Origin: Rhodoferax sp.
GTDB taxonomy: Bacteria; Pseudomonadota; Gammaproteobacteria; Burkholderiales; Burkholderiaceae_C
Length of the DNA: 43,007 bases
Direction of reading: 5' to 3'
NCBI GenBank assembly: GCA_016790475.1
Contig: JAEUOX010000256.1
Coordinates: 1 to 43,007 of the forward strand
Shown: positions 1 through 8,623 of the stretch, piece after piece
Position numbering within the stretch: position 1 is the stretch's first letter
Layout: each line of letters starts with the position of its first letter
Translations under genes and position numbers: made by a program
The notes under the pieces: generated by a model
Told to the model about the DNA's origin: nothing
The model's database searches: none
What the model saw: the letters and a program-made list of their open reading frames with translations, nothing else

Positions 1-115
1 GCGCCATCGTCCCCCCGGCCGGGATCCGGAAGGACACGCCGTCCACGGCCTTGACGATGCCGGCATCGACATTGAGATAGACCTTCAGGTCCTTGACCGT
101 GAGAACGTTTGGCAT
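1..115 (-). CDS. Peptide-type ABC transporter ATP-binding protein, N-terminal fragment
   Basis: The gene runs off the left edge, so only about 38 N-terminal residues are visible, starting at an ATG on the minus strand. The segment reads VLTVKDLKVYL...AGIVKAVDGVSF...IPAG, which is the first beta-strand region of the DppD/OppD class of ABC ATPases. In these proteins the phrase about 'VKAVDGVSF' lies just before the Walker A motif. Such ATPases energise import of oligopeptides, nickel or similar solutes from the cytoplasmic side of the inner membrane. Walker A, Walker B and the signature motif lie outside the window, so activity and substrate cannot be judged. It is separated by 153 bp from the glycan genes upstream, which suggests a separate transcription unit. 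Confidence 0.72.
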   Translation of the reverse strand, partial: MPNVLTVKDLKVYLNVDAGIVKAVDGVSFRIPAGGTMA

Positions 116-234
116 GCCTGCATTTTGTTGTGCCCTGCGAAGCTCCCCGGGTGGTCAGTCCGGGCGACCGCCACCGCTTGTAACTGTTGGCAAAGGCCCT
201 GGACAAATCCCGCGGCTCGGCCATTTTTGACTTG

Positions 235-240
235 AGTATA
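235..240 (-). promoter_or_regulatory. Possible -10 element for the ABC transporter gene
   Basis: On the minus strand a TATACT hexamer lies in the 153-bp gap between the deacetylase stop and the ABC ATPase start. It matches the sigma-70 -10 consensus at five of six positions. The corresponding -35 is weak, so this is only a candidate start site about 120 nt upstream of the coding region. Confidence 0.25.
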
Positions 241-268
241 GAAGAGATGTCGCGCGCACGAGACGAAC

Positions 269-1039
269 TCACGGGGACGCGAACAGCGCGTCGGCGCGGC
301 GCCAGACCACCAGCCCGTCGGCCCGAGTGCGCTCGAACAGTTCGTCCAGAAAGGCCCAGGTCGCCGGGTCATGGACCGCGTGGTGGGTCAGCCAGCCCGT
401 CGACTCCTGGAGGTCGACTTCGCCCAGGCGACGCGCCTGCAGGTGCCGTAGCGCCTGGTCCAGCGCGGCCTGCACGCCGACGAATCCGCGGGCCCCGCGC
501 CAGTCGATCACATCCACATGCGTATTCACCTGCGCCAGGCCGGACGCCGGATCGCCCGCGCGGCGGGCACCGAACCGACTGAGGCCACGGTAGCCGCCGC
601 CGGCCAGCAGCGGCAGCAGCGCGGCTGACGCGATCCGGTTCCACGGTGGCACCAGCACGGGCAAGGCAACCGCGCCGAACAGCGACTGCAACGTCTGCCG
701 CCCCTGCTGCAGCCGCCCTACGGCCTCCGGCGGGGGCTCCTCTGCCGGGAACTCCGACTTCTTCTGCCCGGGCGGTGCCAGGTTCCGGTGCGACACCCCG
801 TGCTGCAGGACCGTGACGCGCGCGGCCCGGGTGGCCAGCAGATCCGGCTGTGCGCCGGCGGGTATGACCGCGAGGGCCAGCGGCACATCGGCCGCCGCGG
901 ACAACGCCAGCAGCTGCTGGAGTGCGGCGGTCGGGTGGGTGGCATCATCGTCGCGCCACCAGAAGTCGGCCACCAGGCCCGCGTCGCGCCAGCGCAGCAG
1001 CTCGTCCCGGAGTGCGAGCCATCCGGCCGCGGTACTCAC
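269..1039 (-). CDS. Divergent polysaccharide deacetylase (NodB-like) family protein
   Basis: This 256-residue protein probably hydrolyses an N-acetyl group on a sugar, working with the glycosyltransferases beside it. Motifs resembling the NodB fold are visible: a WWRDDDA strand near residues 27-33 in place of the usual TFDD, an HGVSH pair (H80, H84) matching the HxxxH metal site, and a PPWNR segment in place of RxPY. No signal peptide or membrane segment is seen, so it looks cytoplasmic. The GTG start overlaps the TGA of the preceding glycosyltransferase gene (GTGA), implying translational coupling. The open frame continues far upstream, but that part is antisense-like and out of phase with the neighbouring gene. 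Family assignment is fairly firm; catalytic activity and substrate are inferred. Confidence 0.7.
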   Translation of the reverse strand: MSTAAGWLALRDELLRWRDAGLVADFWWRDDDATHPTAALQQLLALSAAADVPLALAVIPAGAQPDLLATRAARVTVLQHGVSHRNLAPPGQKKSEFPAEEPPPEAVGRLQQGRQTLQSLFGAVALPVLVPPWNRIASAALLPLLAGGGYRGLSRFGARRAGDPASGLAQVNTHVDVIDWRGARGFVGVQAALDQALRHLQARRLGEVDLQESTGWLTHHAVHDPATWAFLDELFERTRADGLVVWRRADALFASP

Positions 1040-2232
1040 GCGGATCGCTCCTGCAGCCGGCGCAGCATCCAGCGCGCGGCATCCGCTGCGCCATCCAGAC
1101 GGACAGCCGCCGGACGGTGGGCCACGGCGGCGGCACGGTCGATGGCGCGCGCCAGCGCCTGCGGCTCCAGATCCGGCTCCTCGAGCAGTTGCAGCGCGCC
1201 CCGCTCCGCCAGCAACCGGGCCCGCAGCGTCTGCTCGGTCTCGGCACCCCCGGCAAACGGGACGACCACGGCGGGCGCACGCGCCTGCAGGATTTCCATG
1301 ACCGTGTTGTAGCCCGCCTGGCTGATGGACAACCGGCACTGCCCCAGCCGCTGCGCAAAGTCCGCGCGGTAGCGCTCGACGACCACGCTGCTCTGCCGCT
1401 GCGCCAGCGCCTGGAGTTCCTCGAACACGGCATCGCTCGCGTTGATGCCGGCCAGCAGGCGCCACGGGTGCCCGTGCAGGCTGCTCAGCGGCCTTGCAGC
1501 CAGGGCCGTCAACAGCAGCTGGCGACCCACGGCGCCGCCGCCGACCGACACCAGCACTTCCCGCTGCGACGCTTCCGCAGCCCCCCCGACCACGGCAGGC
1601 TCGGAGGGCACTGGCCCGGGACCACCGGCAACCACGTAGCCGGTGTAGTGCAACCGGCCGGCGAGCCGGTCCGCGTGGACGAAGGTGCGCCCGAAGGCCA
1701 CCAGATCGGCGTCCCCGTGCACCAGCACCTGGTCGAAGTAGCGGTCGAAGACCTCCAGCGTACGGTCCGCCCGCGCCGGATCGGACTGCCCGCCGCCCAG
1801 CACATCGCGCACCGAGCACACGACCAGCGGCCGTGGCACGCGGGCGATGGCCGCCTCCAGCATCGGCAGCAGTTCGAAGCGCATCTGCCGCCGGCCAAAC
1901 GGGAACAGCTCGACGACCACCGCATCGGGCTCGCAGGTCGCCCAGGCCTGCATCAGCTGCGTGCGGCGCCGCAGCCGCCAGGCATCGTCGACCGGGTGCC
2001 CCTGCTCGTCCAGCAGGGTCTTGAAGCTGAGATCTGCGGCGCTGGCAGGCGCGAGCTGCACGCAGTGGGCCACCGGCATGTCCAGGCCGGGCACCGGCAT
2101 GCCTCCGGTGACCAGGGTCACCTCCAGTCCGGCCCGGGTCATGCCGTCGGCCAGCGCGACCGCGCGGCGCAGATGGCCGATCCCCAGCAGGTGCTGCACG
2201 TAGAAAAGGACACGCCAGGCTGCCATGCTCAC
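1036..2232 (-). CDS. MurG/COG4671-like glycosyltransferase
   Basis: The 398-residue product looks like a GT-B fold glycosyltransferase. Its N-terminus has a Rossmann-like strand followed by LGIGHLRRAVALA, the glycine-rich turn seen in MurG-type and COG4671 predicted glycosyltransferases. The C-terminal half has SQAGYNTVMEIL and a following VVVPFAGGAETEQ segment, which match the nucleotide-sugar binding helix region of that fold. A GTG start overlapping the TGA of the histidine phosphatase gene is chosen; an ATG two codons later is the alternative. It ends in a 4-nt overlap with the deacetylase. A second homologue sits at 7274-8512. Donor and acceptor are unknown. The family was recognised from memory of motif patterns, so the name is tentative while the fold class is more certain. 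Confidence 0.7.
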   Translation of the reverse strand: MSMAAWRVLFYVQHLLGIGHLRRAVALADGMTRAGLEVTLVTGGMPVPGLDMPVAHCVQLAPASAADLSFKTLLDEQGHPVDDAWRLRRRTQLMQAWATCEPDAVVVELFPFGRRQMRFELLPMLEAAIARVPRPLVVCSVRDVLGGGQSDPARADRTLEVFDRYFDQVLVHGDADLVAFGRTFVHADRLAGRLHYTGYVVAGGPGPVPSEPAVVGGAAEASQREVLVSVGGGAVGRQLLLTALAARPLSSLHGHPWRLLAGINASDAVFEELQALAQRQSSVVVERYRADFAQRLGQCRLSISQAGYNTVMEILQARAPAVVVPFAGGAETEQTLRARLLAERGALQLLEEPDLEPQALARAIDRAAAVAHRPAAVRLDGAADAARWMLRRLQERSA

Positions 2233-2849
2233 CCCTGCGATGGCAGATCAGCGCCTGCCGTGCGCCGCGCCAGCGGAAGGTTCAGGCGCGCCACGGTGGG
2301 GACGCCCTGCGCATCGATGTCGAACAGCTGCAGGCAGCGCCAGTCCAGTCGGGCCGGCGGCTTGCCCCGCATGTCCCACCCCAGGGCCCAGGCGAACACG
2401 ACACGGATCACACCGCGATGGCAGACGGCCAGGTGCGCGCGGCCTTCGGCGCCGATCTCCGCCAGCCAGGGGCGCACCCGCTCCAGGACCTCGCGCGGAC
2501 TCTCGCCCCCATCCGGCCGGAAATCCAGGCCGCGCGCCTCGTTGGCCTGCAAGGCGTCGCCGAACTGCGCACGCAGCGACGCCAGCGTCTGCCCCTCCCA
2601 CCGGCCCCAGGCCATCTCCGTCAGGCGGGGCTCGACCTGAATGTCCGTCAGCCCCAGAGACTGCGCCGTCTGCCGGCATCGCAGCAGCGGGCTGCTGACG
2701 ACCGGCAGATGCTGCAGTTCCTCCGGCAGGCTCCAGGACGCGAAAGCGCGCCGCGCCGCATCGTCCAGCGGGATGTCGGTGCGTCCCTGCAGCCGACCGG
2801 CCGCCGTCCAGGGTGTCTCGCCATGGCGCAGCATCGCCAGCAGCGTCAT
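2229..2849 (-). CDS. Histidine phosphatase family protein (phosphoglycerate mutase-like)
   Basis: This 206-residue protein belongs to the branch-1 histidine phosphatases. The catalytic RHG lies at residues 8-10, followed by GRLQGRTDIPL, and a later VCHRGVIR motif supplies the second active-site histidine. The size and motifs resemble alpha-ribazole phosphatase (CobC) and small-molecule phosphatases, but no cobalamin gene is nearby. It sits inside a glycosyltransferase operon, sharing ATGA with the upstream GT4 gene and GTGA with the downstream COG4671-like gene. The simplest reading is that it dephosphorylates a sugar phosphate or lipid-linked intermediate of this pathway. That role is inference; the enzyme family is clear from the sequence. 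Confidence 0.82.
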   Translation of the reverse strand: MTLLAMLRHGETPWTAAGRLQGRTDIPLDDAARRAFASWSLPEELQHLPVVSSPLLRCRQTAQSLGLTDIQVEPRLTEMAWGRWEGQTLASLRAQFGDALQANEARGLDFRPDGGESPREVLERVRPWLAEIGAEGRAHLAVCHRGVIRVVFAWALGWDMRGKPPARLDWRCLQLFDIDAQGVPTVARLNLPLARRTAGADLPSQG

Positions 2850-4027
2850 GGCCTTGCTCCCGCGCCGGCCAGGTCGCGCGGCGTCGCGGCAACCTGCGCC
2901 AGTGCCTCCCGCAGCGTGCGTGCCGCGCCCGACGTACCCCGCTCGGCGGCGACATGGCGCGCCGCAGCGGCCCCCATCGACAAGCGCAGCGTGGCGTCCT
3001 GCAGCAGACGGCGCGCGCTGCCTGCCAGCGCTGGCACGTCCCCCGGTGGGGTGAGCAGGCCGGTCACGCCATCGCAGACAACATCCGGCACACCGCGCAC
3101 CGCACAGGCCGCGACTGGCACGCCGGCGGCCTGCGCCTCGAGCAGGGCCATGCCGTAGGCCTCGTTGACCGCCGGCCAGATGCACAGGTCGCTGGCTGCG
3201 TACAAGGCCGCCAGTGCGGTGGCGTCAGACTGCCCGGCGAAATGGCAGCGACCGGGGGCCGCTGCCTCGAGCATCGCGCGAATCTCCGCGCCCGCCACAC
3301 CGTCCCCAGCCACCAGCAGTTGCCAGCGCAGATCCGCCAGCCGGCGCAGCACCTCCGCAAGTTCGGTGTAGGACGCCTGCTTGTCACCGGGCCGCATCAT
3401 CGCGGAGACGACAATCCACGGCGCCTGCGGTTCGATGCCGGCGGCCGCCGCCAGACGCGCGCGATGCTCCGCACGCTGGCGCGCTGCCTGCTGGTACGGG
3501 GCCGGGTCCAGGAATGGCGGCAGGCGCAGGATCCGCGCTGCCGGGCGGGCCACCGTCTGCAGCGCCGGCACATCGTCCGCCGTTGGGCACAACAGCAGGT
3601 CGGCCCTCTGCAGGGCGTCGCGCACCGCCGCGTGCCCGGCCGCCCAGGGGCCCTGCGCCCGCTTCGCTGCGAACGAGGCCTCAGCCACGACGTAGGGAAG
3701 CCCCAGATGGCGGCATACGACCGGGCCCAGCCAGTCGGGGGCCTTGTAGTAGAGGTGGTAGGTGAACCACAGGTCGGGTCGGCAGCGGTGCGGCGAGTCC
3801 GGCCCCCAACGGCGCAGCAGTGCGCTGGCAATCGCATCGCCCTCCACCCGCAGCAGGCGCTGCGCGTGCGGGTCGCCCCGGCCCTCGTAGCTGCGGAACT
3901 CGGACACCAGCTCGGCCTCGTGGCCAGCGAGTTGCAGTGCCTGCAGCAGCAGCCGCGCCACGCGCCGATCGCCCGACGGAACCGGATGCATGGGCGACTT
4001 CAGAGGCGCGTAAAAGGCGATCCGCAT
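2846..4027 (-). CDS. GT4-family glycosyltransferase
   Basis: The 393-residue protein begins MRIAFYAPLKSP, a classic N-terminal Rossmann strand of GT-B enzymes, and is the first gene of the minus-strand glycan operon. The C-terminal domain carries the retaining GT4 signature: LCIWPAVNEAYGMALLEAQ, with the EX7E-type arrangement, followed by AAGVPVAACAVRGVPDVV and a GLLTPPGD loop. This family transfers a sugar from a nucleotide donor with retention of configuration, usually on the cytoplasmic face of the membrane. Its stop overlaps the phosphatase start by ATGA. It is divergent from the asparagine synthetase gene, with 124 bp between the two starts for promoters. The donor sugar cannot be predicted from the sequence. 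Confidence 0.85.
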   Translation of the reverse strand: MRIAFYAPLKSPMHPVPSGDRRVARLLLQALQLAGHEAELVSEFRSYEGRGDPHAQRLLRVEGDAIASALLRRWGPDSPHRCRPDLWFTYHLYYKAPDWLGPVVCRHLGLPYVVAEASFAAKRAQGPWAAGHAAVRDALQRADLLLCPTADDVPALQTVARPAARILRLPPFLDPAPYQQAARQRAEHRARLAAAAGIEPQAPWIVVSAMMRPGDKQASYTELAEVLRRLADLRWQLLVAGDGVAGAEIRAMLEAAAPGRCHFAGQSDATALAALYAASDLCIWPAVNEAYGMALLEAQAAGVPVAACAVRGVPDVVCDGVTGLLTPPGDVPALAGSARRLLQDATLRLSMGAAAARHVAAERGTSGAARTLREALAQVAATPRDLAGAGARP

Positions 4028-4151
4028 GGCCGGATTCTAGAGAGCGGGTCCGGGCGGCCCGGACGACCGGAAAGCCTGCTCCGGCAGGTCCGCGACCGTA
4101 CAATCCCGCGCCACCCCATCCGACCCGGCAGCGGGCGTCCCCTCCTCCCCC

Positions 4152-6020
4152 ATGTGCGGAATCTTCATCGCGATCGAACGCCACCAGCCTGTGGATCTGG
4201 AGCGCGCCCGGCGCGCGATTGCGGCGCTGCGCCATCGGGGGCCGGATGGCTCCGGCGAGTACGCGTTCGCGTGCATCGGCAACGGAGCCCCCGGGCCGAG
4301 CGGCATCGTCGGCCATACCCGGCTGGCGATCCAGGATCCGGTGCAGCGTTCCGCCCAGCCACTGCGCCGTGACACCCGCACGCTGAGCTACAACGGCGAG
4401 ATCTACAACTTCCGCGCGCTGCGGCAGACCCTGCGCCAGCGCGGCCACCACTTCGAAACCGAAGGCGATACGGAGGTGCTGCTGGCACTGCTCGCCGACC
4501 AGGGCGTCGAGGGTCTGAACCAGGCCCATGGCATGTGGGCCTTCGGCCTGCTCGACGAAGCCGCCCAGACACTGATGGCCGCCCGCGACCGCTATGGCAA
4601 GAAGCCCCTGTTCTGGCACGCGGATGCGCAGCGGATCTGCTTGGCCTCCGAGGTCGCTCCGCTGATGCTGTACCTGGACCGGGCCCCGGAAATGGTGGGC
4701 GCCGACATCGACAGTTACCTGCGCGATGGCTGGCTGTTCCCGCGGCCGGACGGCGCCACCCACATCCGGGATGTCCGCGAGGTGCCACCCGGCAGCTGCC
4801 TGCAGGTCGATCTGGCCCGCTGGACATGGCAGACGGGGAGTTACCACAGCGTGCAGCATGACACGGCCGGACCACCCGCCGAGGCGGACGCACTCGCGAA
4901 CCAGCTGGAGGAAGCCGTGCAGGCGCGGCTGGTGTCGGACCGCAGGATCGGACTGCTGCTGTCCGGCGGCGTGGACAGCTCGCTGATCCTGTCCATCCTG
5001 GCGGCCCGCGGATGGGCCGAGCAGGTGACCTGCTTCACCGGCGACGCCGGCAAGAGCGACGATGCCACCTATGCCCGGCAGTGCATCGAACAGCTCGGCA
5101 TCCCGGCGATCAGCCTGCCCCTGGACTACGGAACGGGCGGCATGGCGTCGTTCCTGGATGTCTGCCGGCACCAGGAAAAGCCGTTTCCCTTCATTGGCAA
5201 TGTGCTGGCGATGCCCCAGCTCTATGCACGCATTGCGGAACACGGTGTGCCGGTCGTGCTGGACGGCACCGGTGGCGACGAACTGTTTGCCGGCTATTGG
5301 GACCGCTATCACCGGTTTGCGCTGCGTGAAGCGCTGGCGCAGGGGGACACCGCCTGGGTCGAGGCCTCGCTGGCCGCCCAGCAGGACGACGCCGGCGCCC
5401 AGGCACGGGCACGGCAGGCGCTGGACTTCGCCCACAGCCACCCCGAAGCCTTCGCCGACCCGGGCGGCATCGACCGCGCCGCCGAGGATCCGGCAGACCT
5501 GGACGAGTTCGTGCAGCCGCAGGTCCGCCATGCGCGGCGCGTGGATCCGCTGCGGCAGTTCCCGGGCGGCCTGTCCGAGGCCCTGCTGCTGGATGCCGGC
5601 GCCGGCCGGCTGTCGGAATGGCTCTGGCAGAACGACCGCAATGCGATGACCCACGGCATCGAGAACCGCAGCCCGCTGCTGGACCACCGCCTTGCCGGCT
5701 GGATGCGCTCGGACTTCCGGAACAAGTTTGTCGGCCCCTGGAACAAGCACGAGCTGCGCAGCGCGTTCTCGGCCTTCGTGCCGCTGCCGACGCAGTGGCG
5801 GCGCGACAAGCAGGGCTTCCGCTGGGTCTACCACCGCTTCCTGAAGAACAACCGCTCCGAGGTGCTGGCGCTGGTGGCGGGGTCCCGGCTCCTGCGCGGG
5901 CGGGTGGACGTTGCGCGCCTGCTGGACGCGGCGCGCAACCGCGACGACTACCTGGAATGCGGCCTGCTGCAGCGGATGTTCTGCCTGGCCGGCCTGGAGG
6001 AGACTATGGGGCTGCGCTGA
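4152..6020 (+). CDS. asnB: Asparagine synthase (glutamine-hydrolysing) family amidotransferase
   Basis: The 622-residue protein starts MCGIF, so after Met removal Cys2 is the class II glutaminase nucleophile. RHRGPDGSG, SYNGEIYN and GDTEVLL follow as in AsnB glutaminase domains. The synthetase half has the PP-loop LSGGVDSS near residues 270-277 and DGTGGDELFAGYW, so ATP-dependent amide formation looks intact. AsnB makes asparagine from aspartate. Homologues inside polysaccharide clusters instead amidate sugar acids or have unclear roles. Here it lies alone on the plus strand, divergent from one glycosyltransferase gene and convergent with another, whose 3' end it overlaps by 17 nt. The context favours a glycan-modifying role, but true asparagine synthesis cannot be excluded. 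Confidence 0.88.
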   Translation: MCGIFIAIERHQPVDLERARRAIAALRHRGPDGSGEYAFACIGNGAPGPSGIVGHTRLAIQDPVQRSAQPLRRDTRTLSYNGEIYNFRALRQTLRQRGHHFETEGDTEVLLALLADQGVEGLNQAHGMWAFGLLDEAAQTLMAARDRYGKKPLFWHADAQRICLASEVAPLMLYLDRAPEMVGADIDSYLRDGWLFPRPDGATHIRDVREVPPGSCLQVDLARWTWQTGSYHSVQHDTAGPPAEADALANQLEEAVQARLVSDRRIGLLLSGGVDSSLILSILAARGWAEQVTCFTGDAGKSDDATYARQCIEQLGIPAISLPLDYGTGGMASFLDVCRHQEKPFPFIGNVLAMPQLYARIAEHGVPVVLDGTGGDELFAGYWDRYHRFALREALAQGDTAWVEASLAAQQDDAGAQARARQALDFAHSHPEAFADPGGIDRAAEDPADLDEFVQPQVRHARRVDPLRQFPGGLSEALLLDAGAGRLSEWLWQNDRNAMTHGIENRSPLLDHRLAGWMRSDFRNKFVGPWNKHELRSAFSAFVPLPTQWRRDKQGFRWVYHRFLKNNRSEVLALVAGSRLLRGRVDVARLLDAARNRDDYLECGLLQRMFCLAGLEETMGLR

Positions 6021-7269
6021 CGCGCCCGGCGGGCAGCGGGAGCCCGAAGCGTCGGGCCAGCCGCACGATGTTGGCCTCCATGCCAAAGTACCGGGCCAGC
6101 CGATCCTGCCCCGCGGCGGCCAGTGCCGCGCGGCGGGCCGGCTCGGTGATGGCCAGGGACAATGCGCCGGCCAGATCGGCCGCCGATTGCGGCGCCACCA
6201 GCAGGCCGGTGACGCCCTCCTCGATCAGCTCCGGAATCGCGGACACGCGGGTGGCGACACAGGCCAGGCCCTGGCTTTGGGCCTCCATCAGCACATTCGG
6301 CAAACCGTCGCGGTCGCCGTCCGCCGCTATCCGGCTCGCAAGCACGAAGAGGTCGGCCTCCCGGTATTCCTGGATCAGCTGGTCCTGGGTCATCGCGCCG
6401 CGCCATGCGATCCGCGACTCCAGCCCGAGACGGCGGGCCTGGGCCTGCAGGGCTTCCCGCAGCGGGCCGCCACCGACATGCACCAGCGTCCAGTGCAGTG
6501 AGGCCGGCAGGCGCGCCAGGGCTTCCAGCAAATCGTCGGTGCCTTTTTTCTCGACGAGCCGCCCGACGGACAGCAGGCGCACCGGATCCTGGGCCTGGCT
6601 GCCGTCCCGCGGTGCCCGCGCTGCAGGCCAGATCGGGAAGCGCAGCAGATCCAGGCCGTGGTAGACCAGATCGACGCGCCCCGGCGGGGCCAGCGTGCCG
6701 AGGTAGTCCCGGTTGGTCGCGGTGCAGGTCACCAGCCAGTCACAGTCGGCGAGCTTCTCGCGCAGTTCCCAGGCCGGCGAGGTCCAGATATCCTTGGCAT
6801 GGGCCGAGCCGGACCAAGGCAGACCGCGGATCATCGCCGCATAACGGGTCACCGACGCTGGCGTGTGCAGGAAATGGGCATGCAGGCGCGTCACCCCGGC
6901 GGGTACTTCGTGGGCCAGCACCAGGGCCTGACCGAATCGGCGGCCCCGGTTGGCGGTGCGGTCCCGCCACCAGTCCCGCAGCCAGGTGCGCCAGGCCGAC
7001 CGGTAGCCAGGCCGCCGGCGGACATGCCACCAGGCGCGCAGCACGCGCCAGGGATCATCCCGCAGGTACTCCGGCAGGTAGAGGAGCGGTGCGCGAATCT
7101 CGGCGTGGATCGGGTGGGTACGCTTGTCGGTCGGGTGCCGCAGCGAGACGATCTGGATCTCCAGCCCCATGCGCTCCAGCGCGGCAATCTCCTGCGCGAT
7201 GAAGGTTTCGGAGAGCCGCGGGTAACCTTTCAGGACAAAGGCGACAGGCCCGCCTGCCGGCTGCGGCAC
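6004..7269 (-). CDS. GT4-family glycosyltransferase (colanic-acid type)
   Basis: About 421 residues. The N-terminus reads VAFVLKGYPRLSETFI, matching the 'YPxxSETFI' opening of colanic-acid/exopolysaccharide GT4 enzymes such as the WcaL group. Downstream are an AHAKDIW segment, SVGRLVEKKGTDDLLEA and a C-terminal DGDRDGLPNVLMEAQSQGL motif that contains the donor-binding acidic residues. The gene follows the COG4671-like gene closely. I chose the GTG at 7269, five nucleotides past that gene's stop. A TTG at 7281 that overlaps the stop is the other candidate, while longer starts would run deep into the upstream gene. Its 3' end overlaps the asnB 3' end. Donor and acceptor are unknown. Confidence 0.85.
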   Translation of the reverse strand: MPQPAGGPVAFVLKGYPRLSETFIAQEIAALERMGLEIQIVSLRHPTDKRTHPIHAEIRAPLLYLPEYLRDDPWRVLRAWWHVRRRPGYRSAWRTWLRDWWRDRTANRGRRFGQALVLAHEVPAGVTRLHAHFLHTPASVTRYAAMIRGLPWSGSAHAKDIWTSPAWELREKLADCDWLVTCTATNRDYLGTLAPPGRVDLVYHGLDLLRFPIWPAARAPRDGSQAQDPVRLLSVGRLVEKKGTDDLLEALARLPASLHWTLVHVGGGPLREALQAQARRLGLESRIAWRGAMTQDQLIQEYREADLFVLASRIAADGDRDGLPNVLMEAQSQGLACVATRVSAIPELIEEGVTGLLVAPQSAADLAGALSLAITEPARRAALAAAGQDRLARYFGMEANIVRLARRFGLPLPAGRVSAAP

Positions 7270-7273
7270 CGGC

Positions 7274-8512
7274 TCAGCCAATACGTGCCACCACCTTGGT
7301 TGCGGCAGCGTCCTCGACCTTGTTGATCCAGGGCGCGACCAGCTTGCCAACGCTGGGAAGCCCCTCCAGCAAGCCTGGCACCACGACCTGCGACGGCAGG
7401 TTCTGGCGCGGCAGCGCGCGCAGGGCGGCAGCCATCACGCCGGGATCGTTGACGCCGTCCTCGCTGAGCATGCTGATCAGGCCGAGCTTCGCCGCGCTGG
7501 AGGCGCGGATGAACTGCTCCAGACGGGGGGTGGTCCGCGGGATGATCAGGGCCCGCTTGTCGAGCGACAGCACCTCGCAGAAGGTGTTGTAGCCCCCCAT
7601 CGCCACGACCCCGGCGGCACCGGCCACCAGCGCTTCCAGGTTGCTGTGGAAGGTGATCGCGTCGACACGCTTGAGGCGGGATGCGCGGTTCATGAATTCC
7701 GCCTGGCGCTCCGGCTGCATGAACGGCCCCAGGACCAGCAGTGCGGGGTACGGCAGCAGGGCGTCGTGCTCGTAGGCGCGCAGTACCCAGTCGATCAGGC
7801 CTTCGCCGTCGCCACCGCCGCCGGTGGTCACCAGGATGTAGGGTTTGCGCGTGATCTCCGGCAGGCGCGGCGGTGCGCCCGCCGTCGACACTTCGCGCGA
7901 CAGGTAGCCGGTGTAGGTGATCTTCTTGCGCACGCTCGCGGGCAGCGCGATGCCGTCCAGCGGCTCGCAGATCTGCGGCAGGCCGTAGATCCAGATTTCG
8001 TCGTACAGGTCCCGCAGTGCCGGCAGGACCTTCTTGCGGCGCCACTCCGGGGCCAGCAGCTTGGGCTCGTCCATGACATCGCGCAAGCCCAGCACCAGCC
8101 GGGTTCCCCGCGCCTTGAGCATTTCCAGCGTCTCGAGGACTTCCCCGCGGAGGCCGAGCGGCTCCTTGTCGACGATGAAGATGTCGGGATCGAACATCTC
8201 CGCGGTGTGCTGGATGATCGACGCGCGCATGCGCAAGGTCTGGTCGACGTCGATGTGCAGGTTCAGCGGGGTGTATTCGCCGTTGCGCAGCTTGACGACG
8301 CCCGGCACCCGGACGAAATCCACGCGCGAACGGAAGTCGAAACTTCCGATGATGGGTGAGCCAGACAGGATCAGCACCGACAGGTGCTTGAAGCGGTCCA
8401 CCAGCGAGTGGGCGATGGTGCGGCAGCGCCGCAGGTGGCCCAGCCCGAAGGTGTCATGGCTGTAGATGAGAATGCGGGTATCTTTGCGTTCCCGGTTCAA
8501 GGTGCTCTGCAT
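7274..8512 (-). CDS. MurG/COG4671-like glycosyltransferase, second copy
   Basis: This 412-residue protein is paralogous in layout to the product of 1036-2232. It has an N-terminal ILIYSHDTFGLGHLRR strand-turn, a mid-protein YTGYLSRE segment, a glycine-rich TTGGGGDGEGL stretch and a C-terminal MGGYNTFCEVL followed by LIIPRTTPRLEQ. These features fit a GT-B fold of the COG4671 predicted glycosyltransferases. An ATG at 8512 gives the start where similarity to the paralogue begins; upstream codons in the same frame look like non-coding extension. It is the first gene of a two-gene minus-strand unit with the GT4 gene. The pairing of two such proteins around asnB suggests consecutive sugar additions in one pathway, which is inference. 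Confidence 0.72.
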   Translation of the reverse strand: MQSTLNRERKDTRILIYSHDTFGLGHLRRCRTIAHSLVDRFKHLSVLILSGSPIIGSFDFRSRVDFVRVPGVVKLRNGEYTPLNLHIDVDQTLRMRASIIQHTAEMFDPDIFIVDKEPLGLRGEVLETLEMLKARGTRLVLGLRDVMDEPKLLAPEWRRKKVLPALRDLYDEIWIYGLPQICEPLDGIALPASVRKKITYTGYLSREVSTAGAPPRLPEITRKPYILVTTGGGGDGEGLIDWVLRAYEHDALLPYPALLVLGPFMQPERQAEFMNRASRLKRVDAITFHSNLEALVAGAAGVVAMGGYNTFCEVLSLDKRALIIPRTTPRLEQFIRASSAAKLGLISMLSEDGVNDPGVMAAALRALPRQNLPSQVVVPGLLEGLPSVGKLVAPWINKVEDAAATKVVARIG

Positions 8513-8623
8513 ACGAGTCCAGTCGGCTTCGGTATTTTTGTTTCCGCCCCGCAATGTGCGCGGGATTATAGGTGCGGGTTTGGGCTGGCAGGGCGCCCTT
8601 CCGGAGACCAGGATGCGGTCCAC

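Noticed and set aside
3681-6086. Long minus-strand open frame opposite asnB, about 801 codons
   Set aside because: It overlaps the complete asnB gene and the end of a GT4 gene in another frame. The translation has the usual His/Gln/Arg bias of antisense frames in GC-rich DNA.
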